A stretch of 8,058 nucleotides of DNA from Geoglobus sp. (GCA_015523645.1 WAJY01000018.1:1-8058), one strand, 5' to 3'. Positions 1 to 6,045 are shown, numbered from the stretch's first letter. Notes: generated by a model not told the origin, from the letters alone. Made by a program: numbers and translations.

Positions 1-63
1 ACCCACAACAATCCGGATTTGGCTCTGTCTGTTTTCTAATTTCAGTTTGTTATCTTCTATCAC
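1..63 (-). CDS. possible start of a gene leaving the left edge (unidentified)
   Basis: An open frame begins with GTG at 63-61 and runs 21 codons to the window edge, giving M(V)IEDNKLKLENRQSQIRIV and then VG. It starts 2 nt after the TAA (68-66) that ends the preceding minus-strand remnant. A GGAG-like element lies about 13 nt upstream, which is rather far. The end of the fragment (IRIVVG) could be a first beta strand of a globular protein, but 21 residues are too few to assign a family. It would be the last visible member of a minus-strand gene row downstream of the DUF420 gene. It could equally be chance open frame in AT-rich DNA. Confidence 0.3.
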   Translation of the reverse strand, partial: MIEDNKLKLENRQSQIRIVVG

Positions 64-65
64 TA

Positions 66-292
66 TTAACTTTTTTCTCCTTTATCTGAATGCTTTAATA
101 CTTTTTTAACTTCTGGATAGTAAGTTTTGGCAGATTTATGAGTTATTTTCTCGAGCAAAGAGATGAATTTGCTTGCTTTCCCTTAACAAAACTCGGTAAA
201 AGTAAAGCTGGAGGGTTAGAAAATACACTTTTGTTTGGAGACTGATGAGCTTCTTTCAAATAAAAGTCATTTCTTGCGCATCCTCCAATCAC
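66..292 (-). pseudogene. frameshifted small ORF, unidentified
   Basis: Two overlapping minus-strand frames look like halves of one protein. The upstream half opens after a stop near 302, has a possible GTG start at 292, reads MIGGCARNDFYLKEAHQ and onwards to SFVK, and stops at 145-143. The downstream half reads GKASKFISLLEKITHKSAK onwards to a lysine-rich end and stops at TAA 68-66. They join near the GGG at 182-180 if one base is added. The span is 227 nt, one short of 76 codons. The second half is basic and probably helical. I do not recognise a family. It may be a decayed gene or a sequence with a lost base; that the halves belong together is inferred from frame continuity only. Confidence 0.35.
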
Positions 293-310
293 AGGTATCC
301 ACTTTCAAGA

Positions 311-594
311 TCACTCACTCCTAGAGCGCATCCCAAATATGCTTTTTAGTGTTATTACCATGCCAAAAACTATCATAAGTACTCCAATAGATTCTAATTT
401 GGTAGCATAAAGTGCCGCTTTTTCAGGAGATATTAAAGTAAAGAGATTGAATGCTCCGAAAAGGTAAGTTAGTCCAATAGCAAAAACAGCAAACCCTATA
501 CCAAAACCAGCCCAATATTTCCCTTTTTCACTTCATCCTGAATTTCATCAAGTTTTCTCCTAATCTTATCAAGACTCTCATTTGCTCCACTCAT
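311..594 (-). pseudogene. small two-helix membrane protein gene, frameshifted
   Basis: Translation starts at ATG 594 with a GGTGA ribosome-binding element just upstream (605-601). It reads MSGANESLDKIRRKLDEIQD, then EVKK, and in this frame soon reaches a TAG. Shifting at the A5 run (minus-strand A's at 528-524) restores a long frame: GKYWAGFGIGFAVFAIGLTY onwards to FGMRSRSE and stop TGA 313-311. The joined product would be 94 residues: a charged coiled-coil-like N-terminus (about 5-25), one membrane helix (about 28-48) and a second (about 65-85). The span is 284 nt, one short of 95 codons. The shift site reads AAA AAG, resembling -1 slippery sites, so programmed slippage, a missing base or real decay are all possible. 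It starts 6 nt after the preceding remnant stops, which suggests an operon. No family recognised. Confidence 0.55.
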
Positions 595-600
595 GAAAAA

Positions 601-851
601 TCACCGAATTGTATTCTTAAAATCAAAGAAAAGTTTTACGATTAAAAGATCCCCTAGCCTTTTTAGAATCTCTTGTTTGATGAGTTTTGCTCCGCTTTCA
701 TCTTTGTCAGTTTTTGCTCGAAGGCAAACAGCATGATCTTCAGGCAGTTAGAACCCAGCCTCTAATTTACCAGATTTGCCAGTCAAAAACTCTTAGCTAG
801 ATTGCCAAGCTTAAAATGCTGTATTTCAGCTTGCAAGTTTTTATAACACAC
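601..851 (-). pseudogene. degraded ORF downstream of DUF420 gene, unidentified
   Basis: A possible GTG start at 851-849 overlaps the DUF420 stop codon (TAGTG). The frame reads VCYKNLQAEIQHFKLGNLAK, then SF, and reaches TGA at a T5 run near 789-785. One added base there continues it as LTGKSGKLEAGF, followed by an in-frame TAA at 750-748. Beyond the TAA, 48 open codons run LPEDHAVCLRAKTDKDESGA onwards to DFKNTIR and TGA at 603-601. The last part has protein-like composition, with alternating charged and hydrophobic residues. The span is 251 nt, one short of 84 codons, yet it also holds an internal stop, so a single sequencing error cannot repair it. That makes true decay more likely here than in its neighbour. 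I do not recognise the family. Confidence 0.35.
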
Positions 852-1321
852 TAAAATCTCGCCACATACAGCATATAATATATCGCAATTCCGCTTGCGA
901 AAGATAGTAACCATGTGATGATTGTAGCTTTTCCAAGTCTGTGGTGCCTTTCCTTGCTTCTTATCATCCTTCTTCCATTCGTTTTTGTGGTGTTTCTAAA
1001 GCCGTGATAAACCATGTACAATGCCATTGCAAGGACAACTATAGAGATGATCGAATGAAATATGACCGTCGGAAGGTAAATGTACGCTTTTATGTATTCA
1101 GGACCTTTAAATTCCGTTCTGCCTTCTATAAGAGATTTTACCATGTAGCTCACCATGAATGATGTGTCGAGAATTAACGCTGAAACCATTGTTCGATAAT
1201 GTGCATTTATGCTTCTCTTTCTTGCAAAGTAGTATCCCAAGAGAAATGCAGAGGTTACTAAAAACTCAAGAATGAGACTCAAATCTGAGAAGTAACTGGC
1301 TCGCGTTCCAAAGAATCCCAT
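851..1321 (-). CDS. DUF420-type four-helix membrane protein
   Basis: A 156-residue integral membrane protein with four predicted helices at about residues 13-34, 44-65, 84-107 and 131-153. Histidines lie at membrane edges: H41 in AHYRTM, H89 in FHSII, H106, and H126/H127 in ERHHRLG. This spacing, the His-Arg-Thr start of helix 2 and the HHR motif before helix 4 fit the DUF420 (YozB-like) family. That family is often found beside haem-copper oxidase or cytochrome assembly genes and may bind haem or copper; this is family knowledge, not shown here. The start is ATG 1321, 23 nt after a TATA box, so the transcript is probably leaderless. It diverges from the cytochrome-like gene at 1403 and shares its promoter region, which supports a joint membrane redox role. 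The remnants at 601-66 follow on the same strand. Confidence 0.82.
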   Translation of the reverse strand: MGFFGTRASYFSDLSLILEFLVTSAFLLGYYFARKRSINAHYRTMVSALILDTSFMVSYMVKSLIEGRTEFKGPEYIKAYIYLPTVIFHSIISIVVLAMALYMVYHGFRNTTKTNGRRMIRSKERHHRLGKATIITWLLSFASGIAIYYMLYVARF

Positions 1322-1344
1322 GATCTTTTTTGCTCATCTCGCAG

Positions 1345-1351
1345 TATAAAA
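1345..1351 (-). promoter_or_regulatory. TATA box of the DUF420 gene
   Basis: TTTTATA on the minus strand ends 23 nt before ATG 1321, preceded by a purine-rich GAAATG that could act as a BRE. The spacing puts the transcription start at or within a few bases of the ATG. The surrounding 15-mer is repeated exactly at 2644-2658. Confidence 0.6.
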
Positions 1352-1376
1352 CATTTCTCGATTGTATGGGAAAAAG

Positions 1377-1384
1377 TAATAAAA
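1377..1384 (+). promoter_or_regulatory. TATA box of the haem-protein gene at 1403
   Basis: TAATAAAA lies 18 nt before ATG 1403 (21 nt before the second ATG, 1406), after GGGAAAAAG. No convincing ribosome-binding site follows, so a leaderless transcript is likely. Confidence 0.5.
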
Positions 1385-1402
1385 TTCTGCGAGTTTGGAT
1401 TT

Positions 1403-2293
1403 ATGATGAATCTAAGAAGTATTGTGCTGATGGCAATACTTGCATTTCTCATCTTTCCAGCAAGCGCTTTGCCAAAGTATGCTGAGGAAACAGGACAGGA
1501 GTGTGTTGCTTGCCATACAAATCCTGCTACTGGAGAGCTAAATGATGTTGGTAAAGCATTCAGGCTCACACACAAATGGCCTCCAGAAGAGAAAGCTGAC
1601 TTGACGATTGTTTTTGCCATCGGCTTCCTCCATCTTCTCTCTATAGTCTTATGGATTGGTGCTATATTCTTCGTTCATCTAGTTCATACTCCAGATGTTG
1701 TTGCAATGGGTGGAGCACCTAAAAAGGAACTCATGCTTGGGTGGGCTGGTATTGTTGGAACAGGAATAAGCGGAGCTCTGCTAACATCTTTCAGATTCTC
1801 ATCTCTCGCTGATCTTATAAACTCTACAAGCGGAATCATCGTGCTTGCAAAAATTGCAATCTACATTTTCATGGTATTTACTGCAACAACGCTAACACTT
1901 TATCTGAACAAGAAATTCAGAATTGCTGCTGTAATGCCTGGTTATGTTGAGATAGGGAATCTTAGAGAGTTTAGGGAATTGAGCAGGGATAAAGGAATCC
2001 TTGTCTCCGTTGGCGGACTTGTCTATGATCTATCTTCAAGTCCTTTATGGAAAAATGGAGTTCATGCGGGAAAACATGAAGCTTGGAGAGACCTCACTCA
2101 GGAGATAAAGGATTCTCCCCATGGCATGGCTATACTTAGCAAGTTCAAACCTGTTGGATATCTAAGTGATTATAGGGCTTTAATCAGGGAGATAGGCTTT
2201 GCCATGAAGGTCTTTAAGATCTTTGCCTACTCAAATCTCATTTTGGGGATCACGGCTATCTTTCTGAGCGCCTATCTAAGGTGGATGCTCTAG
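1403..2293 (+). CDS. membrane haem protein: c-type motif, CopD-like helices and cytochrome b5-like domain
   Basis: A 296-residue protein with three parts. Residues 1-22 form a signal peptide (hydrophobic 7-18, cleavage likely after ASA). C34-V-A-C37-H38 is a c-type haem attachment motif; H57 is a possible second ligand. Helices at about 68-96, 111-130 and 144-168 resemble the CopD/YozB-like membrane module, with H77, H92 and H95 in or near the first. Residues 182-256 match the small cytochrome b5-like haem/steroid-binding domain: VGGLVYDLSSSPLWKNG, then H221, H225, DLT (230-232) and SPHG (238-241). A last helix (about 268-292) anchors the C-terminus. The likely role is electron transfer across or along the membrane, inferred from the domains. 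It diverges from the DUF420 gene and ends 2 bp from the convergent DUF4870-type gene. Starts at 1403 and 1406 are both possible. Confidence 0.78.
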   Translation: MMNLRSIVLMAILAFLIFPASALPKYAEETGQECVACHTNPATGELNDVGKAFRLTHKWPPEEKADLTIVFAIGFLHLLSIVLWIGAIFFVHLVHTPDVVAMGGAPKKELMLGWAGIVGTGISGALLTSFRFSSLADLINSTSGIIVLAKIAIYIFMVFTATTLTLYLNKKFRIAAVMPGYVEIGNLREFRELSRDKGILVSVGGLVYDLSSSPLWKNGVHAGKHEAWRDLTQEIKDSPHGMAILSKFKPVGYLSDYRALIREIGFAMKVFKIFAYSNLILGITAIFLSAYLRWML

Positions 2294-2295
2294 CC

Positions 2296-2619
2296 TTACA
2301 CGTATTTCTCAGCTATGTCCCCTGCAATCGGCACCTTGAATCTTTCTCCCTGATATGCTTTTATTATCAGCAGGATCCAGAGAATAAAGGCAACAAGACC
2401 AAGAAATGATGAAATCATCCATCCAAAGTATGGTATGGCCATGAAGAACCACTGGAGAATGAAGATTGCTAGGAAAACGACTATTGACTGCATTGCATGG
2501 AATCTAACGTAGCTGCTCTCTTTCTCAAGAAGGTAGAATACTATTCCGGTCACAAATCCAAGAACATATGCTAGAGCAGCCTCCAAATTTTCCTCAAGTC
2601 CTAACGATGTTTTTGTCAT
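2296..2619 (-). CDS. DUF4870-type small membrane protein
   Basis: A 107-residue protein beginning MTKTSLGLEENLEAALAYVL, with helices at about 12-31, 42-62 and 66-89. The segment LLEKESSYVRFHAMQS (30-45) and the FKVPIAGDIAEK end are typical of the DUF4870 (Tic20-like fold) family, which is usually about 100-120 residues. Its function is not established. I chose ATG 2619 rather than the upstream ATG at 2706: a TATA box (2652-2646) ends 26 nt before 2619, the family begins near this point, and the longer version would be encoded across the promoter and overlap the trpS start. It converges on the haem-protein gene with a 2-bp gap. Its promoter shares an exact 15-mer with that of the DUF420 gene, suggesting joint expression. 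Confidence 0.82.
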   Translation of the reverse strand: MTKTSLGLEENLEAALAYVLGFVTGIVFYLLEKESSYVRFHAMQSIVVFLAIFILQWFFMAIPYFGWMISSFLGLVAFILWILLIIKAYQGERFKVPIAGDIAEKYV

Positions 2620-2645
2620 AGAAAGTATTTTAGAATCTCTAATAG

Positions 2646-2652
2646 TATAAAA
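2646..2652 (-). promoter_or_regulatory. TATA box of the DUF4870-type gene
   Basis: TTTTATA on the minus strand, within GAAATGTTTTATACT (2658-2644), ends 26 nt before ATG 2619. This placement decides the start codon and indicates a leaderless transcript. Confidence 0.6.
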
Positions 2653-2674
2653 CATTTCCGCAATCTCAGACAAG

Positions 2675-2683
2675 TTTTTATTA
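2675..2683 (+). promoter_or_regulatory. TATA box of trpS
   Basis: TTTTTATTA ends 21 nt before ATG 2705, with no ribosome-binding site between them, so leaderless transcription is likely. Confidence 0.5.
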
Positions 2684-2704
2684 TGAGTTAGCTCTCTGTC
2701 CAAC

Positions 2705-3967
2705 ATGATAGATCCTTGGGATGTTGGCGGAGAGATAGATTATGCTAAATTGATGAAGGAATTCGGCATAGAACCATTCCAGCCTCTGCTTGAGAGGATT
2801 GAAGACCCAATGCATCTTATGAAGAGGGGGGTCATTTTCGGGCACAGGGATTATGAAAGAATTATCGATGCAATCAACAACCATAAACCTTTTGCAGTTA
2901 TGTCAGGTTTTATGCCATCAGGCTTACCCCATTTTGGGCACAAGATGACCATGGATGAGATTGTGTGGCACAATAGGAAAGGAGGAATGGCATTTGTAGG
3001 AATAGCTGACATGGAGGCTCATGCTGTCAGAAATTTGTCATGGGAGAAGACAAGGGAAATTGGCATGTCATACATAAAGGCAATTATCGCTCTTGGTCTT
3101 GAGACAAATTCAGTAATTTACTTTCAGAGCTCAAATGAAAGGGTAAAGGATCTGGCTTTTGAACTTGGAGAGGAGGTTAACTGGAGTGAGTTGAAGGCTA
3201 TATACGGATTTGATGGAGAGACGACGCTTGCAAAAATGTTTGCAACATCCATTCAGGCGGGAGACATCCTTCTTCCTCAGTTAAAATTTTACGGTGGTCC
3301 TAAGCCTACTGTTGTCCCTGTTGGCGCAGACCAAGACCCCCATTTAAGGTTAACCAGAGACCTCTCCTCCAGAATTTCTATCTTTGCTCTGGAGGAAATT
3401 GATGGGGGATACAGGGTAAGAAGCAGGAAAGGTAACAGTTTTCTTACCCATCTTGGCAACCTAGATTTTGATGCAAAAATTTATGATGAGCATGTGGATC
3501 TTTTTGGCGAGAAATCTGAAATTGAGAGTAAAATAAGGGAATTAGAGCTGGAAATTGGTGGATATGCATTCATCCCTCCCTCATCAACATACCATCGCTT
3601 TATAACCGGTTTACAAGGCGGAAAGATGAGTTCTTCAAAGCCAGAAAGCTTCATATCGCTTTTTGATAAGCCATCAGAGGCTGGGAAAAAGGTAATGAAA
3701 GCTTTGACAGGTGGTAGGGCAACAGCTGAGGAACAGAGAAAGCTCGGTGGACAGCCGGAGAGATGTGTTGTTTTTGAGCTCTACACAATTCATCTGCTTG
3801 ATGATAAAGAGTTGGAGAGGATGGAGAGAGATTGTAGAGGTGGAGCGATTCTATGTGGTGAATGCAAGAAGTTAGCCACCGAAAGGGTTGAAATCTTTTT
3901 AAAGGAACTGCAGGAGAGGATGGAGGAAGCTGAAGGCAGGCTTGACATGTATACAATTCTGATGTGA
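2705..3967 (+). CDS. trpS: tryptophanyl-tRNA synthetase (TrpRS)
   Basis: A cytoplasmic class I aminoacyl-tRNA synthetase of 420 residues that charges tRNA-Trp with tryptophan using ATP. Visible motifs are the HIGH-type ATP-binding signature in SGLPHFGHKM (HFGH, residues 76-79) and the KMSKS-type loop GGKMSSSKPES (KMSSS, 307-311). VGADQDPHLRLTRDL is the usual mid-domain motif between them. The N-terminal extension before the Rossmann fold (residues 1-60) and the length match archaeal/eukaryal TrpRS rather than the shorter bacterial type. The C-terminal segment with CGECKKLATERVEIFL is also typical of the archaeal form. The start is ATG 2705, placed just after a TATA box. The next gene follows after 69 nt with its own promoter, so trpS is probably transcribed alone or partly read through. 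No odd features seen. Confidence 0.96.
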   Translation: MIDPWDVGGEIDYAKLMKEFGIEPFQPLLERIEDPMHLMKRGVIFGHRDYERIIDAINNHKPFAVMSGFMPSGLPHFGHKMTMDEIVWHNRKGGMAFVGIADMEAHAVRNLSWEKTREIGMSYIKAIIALGLETNSVIYFQSSNERVKDLAFELGEEVNWSELKAIYGFDGETTLAKMFATSIQAGDILLPQLKFYGGPKPTVVPVGADQDPHLRLTRDLSSRISIFALEEIDGGYRVRSRKGNSFLTHLGNLDFDAKIYDEHVDLFGEKSEIESKIRELELEIGGYAFIPPSSTYHRFITGLQGGKMSSSKPESFISLFDKPSEAGKKVMKALTGGRATAEEQRKLGGQPERCVVFELYTIHLLDDKELERMERDCRGGAILCGECKKLATERVEIFLKELQERMEEAEGRLDMYTILM

Positions 3968-4005
3968 TTAGAAATGGAGAAGTGAGCGAATGGAACGGAA
4001 AACAC

Positions 4006-4012
4006 TTAAATA
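4006..4012 (+). promoter_or_regulatory. TATA box of the RuBisCO gene
   Basis: TTAAATA, preceded by GGAAAACAC as a possible BRE, ends 24 nt before ATG 4037. It argues against the in-frame TTG at 4016, which would lie only a few bases from the box. Confidence 0.55.
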
Positions 4013-4036
4013 TTCTTGCCTTTATCTGTGAAGGCT

Positions 4037-5281
4037 ATGGGGTTTGAGTGGTACACCGATTTTGTGGAGATTGGATATGAGCCTGAGAATGAAATTGTAT
4101 GTTTTTTCAGGGCAGAGCCTGATGGTATAAGCATGGAGGAATGTGCAGGGAGAATTGCGAGTGAGAGCAGTGTTGGAACCTGGACAACCCTTTCCAATCT
4201 TCCTGAAAGGATAAAAAGGCTGATGGCAAAGGCTTTCAGAATTGAAGGAAATCTAATTGCTGTCAGCTATCCATTAGATCTTTTCGAAGAGGAAAACATT
4301 CCCCAGCTTTTGAGCAGCGTTGCAGGAAACATATTCGGTATGAGAGCTCTTAGGAGTTTGAGGTTAGAGGAAATACAGTTTCCAGATGATTATCTGAGGT
4401 TTTTCAAGGGTCCTGCTTTTGGCGTGGAGGTCAGGAAAAAGCTGGGGATAGAAGACAGACCAATAACTGCAACCGTGCCAAAGCCAAAGGTTGGATATAA
4501 TGCAGAGGAATATGCCGAGGTTGCCTACAATTCTTTGGTTGGTGGAATAGATCTTTTGAAGGATGATGAGAATCTCACATCCCAGCCTTTCATTAGGTTT
4601 GAAAAGAGACTTGAAAAGGTAATGAGGGTTGTTGAGAGAGTTGAAATGGAGACTGGAGAAAAAAAAGGTTATCTTGTAAACATAACAGCTGAATGCAAAG
4701 AGATGGAGAGAAGATTAAAGCTGGTTGCAGATTACGGAAATGAATTTGTGATGATTGACATTCTCACCTCCGGCTTCTCATCCCTCCAAACCCTGAGAGA
4801 TCTTACAGAAGACAACAAAATTGCCATTCACGCTCACAGGGCTATGCATGGTGTTTTCACAAGAAAGCCAGATCATGGCATTTCCTTGAGGGTTATAACA
4901 AAGCTTGCCAGGCTTGCGGGTGTTGATCACATGCATGTTGGAACCGGAGTTGGGAAGATGGCTGGAAGCAGAAAGGATGTTGAGGAGCTATTGAAGGTAT
5001 GCAGGGAGAAAATGGGTCAACTGAAGCAGGTTATGCCAGTGGCATCAGGAGGTCTTCATCCTGCTTTGATTCCAGAGGTGCTTGACATATTTGGAAAGGA
5101 TGTTATAATACAGGTGGGCGGTGGTGTTCACGGGCATCCTGATGGCAGTGAAGCTGGAGCTAAAGCTTTAAGAGATGCAATAGATTCTGCTATGAATGGG
5201 ATACCACTTTGGGAGTATGCTGAAAGAAGCAGAGAGCTCAGAAAGGCTTTGGATAAGTGGGGTTATGTGAAACCGAAATGA
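4037..5281 (+). CDS. rbcL: ribulose-1,5-bisphosphate carboxylase, archaeal form III large subunit
   Basis: A 414-residue enzyme that carboxylates ribulose-1,5-bisphosphate to two 3-phosphoglycerates. All catalytic positions I can align by motif are kept (numbered from ATG 4037; spinach equivalents in brackets): T48-W49 in GTWTT [T65-W66], N98 [N123], K149 and K151 in VPKPK [K175, K177], K175-D176-D177-E178 in GGIDLLKDDEN [carbamate lysine K201 and metal ligands D203/E204], H267-R268 [H294, R295], H300 [H327], K307 in loop 6 GVGKMAG [K334], S337 [S379] and GGG 361-363. The TVPKPKVGY and LLKDDENLTSQPF versions are those of form III, not form IV RuBisCO-like proteins. In archaea form III usually serves AMP/nucleoside breakdown via ribose-1,5-bisphosphate; phosphoribulokinase would be needed for a CO2-fixing cycle. 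GTG 4028 is an alternative start. Its stop overlaps dphB. Confidence 0.93.
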   Translation: MGFEWYTDFVEIGYEPENEIVCFFRAEPDGISMEECAGRIASESSVGTWTTLSNLPERIKRLMAKAFRIEGNLIAVSYPLDLFEEENIPQLLSSVAGNIFGMRALRSLRLEEIQFPDDYLRFFKGPAFGVEVRKKLGIEDRPITATVPKPKVGYNAEEYAEVAYNSLVGGIDLLKDDENLTSQPFIRFEKRLEKVMRVVERVEMETGEKKGYLVNITAECKEMERRLKLVADYGNEFVMIDILTSGFSSLQTLRDLTEDNKIAIHAHRAMHGVFTRKPDHGISLRVITKLARLAGVDHMHVGTGVGKMAGSRKDVEELLKVCREKMGQLKQVMPVASGGLHPALIPEVLDIFGKDVIIQVGGGVHGHPDGSEAGAKALRDAIDSAMNGIPLWEYAERSRELRKALDKWGYVKPK

Positions 5282-6045
5282 GCCTGACATTTGTAGGACT
5301 TGGACTCTGGGATGAGAAGGATCTGACAATCAGAGGTCTTGAAAAGGCTAGAAAGGCTGACAGAGTTTATCTGGAGCTTTACACATCCAAAACCTTTATC
5401 AATATTGAAAGACTGGAGGAGCTTGTATGCAAAAGAATTGAGATTCTTGAGAGGCATCACCTTGAGGAGGAGAGCTTGAAGCTTGTTGAAGAGTCTAGGG
5501 AAAAAGATGTTGTTTTGCTCGTTCCAGGAGATCCTTTTGTTGCCACAACCCACTCAAGCATCTTGGTGGATGCAAAAAAAAGAGGAGTTGAAGTGGAGAT
5601 AGTTCACAATGCAAGCATATTATCTGCTATAATTGGAGTTACAGGATTGCATGCATATAGATTTGGGAAAACAGCCACAATAAGCTTTCCATACAGGAAC
5701 AGGATCTCAAGATATCCTGCAGATGTTATAAAGCAGAATCTGTCAGTAAATGCTCATACACTACTGCTTCTGGATCTCAATCCACGTCCAATGAAAATAG
5801 AGGAGGCTGTGGAGATACTTGGAAAGATAGACAGGAGCTTGCTAAACCTGTTCTCTGTTGGCGTAGCTAGAGTTGGGGGCGATAGCAAGATTTTCTGCGA
5901 TAGACTTGTAAGTCTAAAGGAGAAGGACTTTGGAGATCCACCACACACAATCGTTGTTCTTGCCAAAACGCTTCACATAACAGAATACGAGTTTTTGAAA
6001 GAGTTTGCATATGCGCCTGAAGATCTCAAGGATATTGTGGAGTGA
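5278..6045 (+). CDS. dphB: diphthine synthase (diphthamide methyltransferase)
   Basis: A 255-residue SAM-dependent methyltransferase of the tetrapyrrole-methylase fold. In archaea it methylates the aminocarboxypropyl-histidine of elongation factor 2, the second stage of diphthamide formation. Recognisable segments are the N-terminal strand and loop LTFVGLGLWDEKDLT (residues 3-17), LVPGDPFVATTH (81-92, the SAM-site loop) and VHNASILSAIIGVTGLHAYR (109-128). RFGKTATISFP follows. Length and order match archaeal DphB. ATG 5278 overlaps the RuBisCO stop as ATGA; an in-frame ATG further upstream (5257) lies inside RuBisCO and would add seven residues absent from the family. No clear ribosome-binding site precedes it, so translation probably depends on the terminating RuBisCO ribosome. 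The last 20 bp overlap the 3' end of the opposing UPF0146 gene. Confidence 0.93.
   Translation: MSLTFVGLGLWDEKDLTIRGLEKARKADRVYLELYTSKTFINIERLEELVCKRIEILERHHLEEESLKLVEESREKDVVLLVPGDPFVATTHSSILVDAKKRGVEVEIVHNASILSAIIGVTGLHAYRFGKTATISFPYRNRISRYPADVIKQNLSVNAHTLLLLDLNPRPMKIEEAVEILGKIDRSLLNLFSVGVARVGGDSKIFCDRLVSLKEKDFGDPPHTIVVLAKTLHITEYEFLKEFAYAPEDLKDIVE

Larger units (their letters stand above)
1338..1393. promoter_or_regulatory. mirror-image CTCGCAG elements in divergent promoter
   Basis: CTCGCAG at 1338-1344 and its exact reverse complement CTGCGAG at 1387-1393 frame the divergent promoter region. Each copy lies immediately, or nearly so, on the start-codon side of a TATA box (minus box 1345-1351, plus box 1377-1384), in the same orientation relative to its own gene. 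A regulator bound there would sit between TATA box and transcription start of both genes, a usual position for archaeal repression. The protein that binds it is unknown; the role is inferred. Confidence 0.5.

Noticed and set aside
1..850. Insertion sequence or transposase remnant
   Set aside because: I found no terminal inverted repeats, target duplications or transposase motifs; the remnants look like unrelated small proteins.
941..1162. Plus-strand open frame of 73 codons
   Set aside because: It is antisense to the DUF420 gene, has atypical composition and no promoter; it is a shadow of the minus-strand frame.
2620..2706. N-terminal extension of the DUF4870-type protein
   Set aside because: It is encoded across both TATA boxes of the divergent gap and is not part of the family.
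4016..4036. TTG start for RuBisCO
   Set aside because: It lies 3 nt from the TATA box, so it could not be on the mRNA made from that promoter; ATG 4037 fits the spacing.
5257..5277. Upstream ATG start for dphB inside the RuBisCO gene
   Set aside because: It adds seven residues not seen in the family, whereas ATG 5278 gives the standard N-terminus and an ATGA overlap.
4037..5281. RuBisCO-like protein (form IV) without carboxylase activity
   Set aside because: All catalytic residues that form IV proteins usually replace, including the loop 6 lysine, are present.
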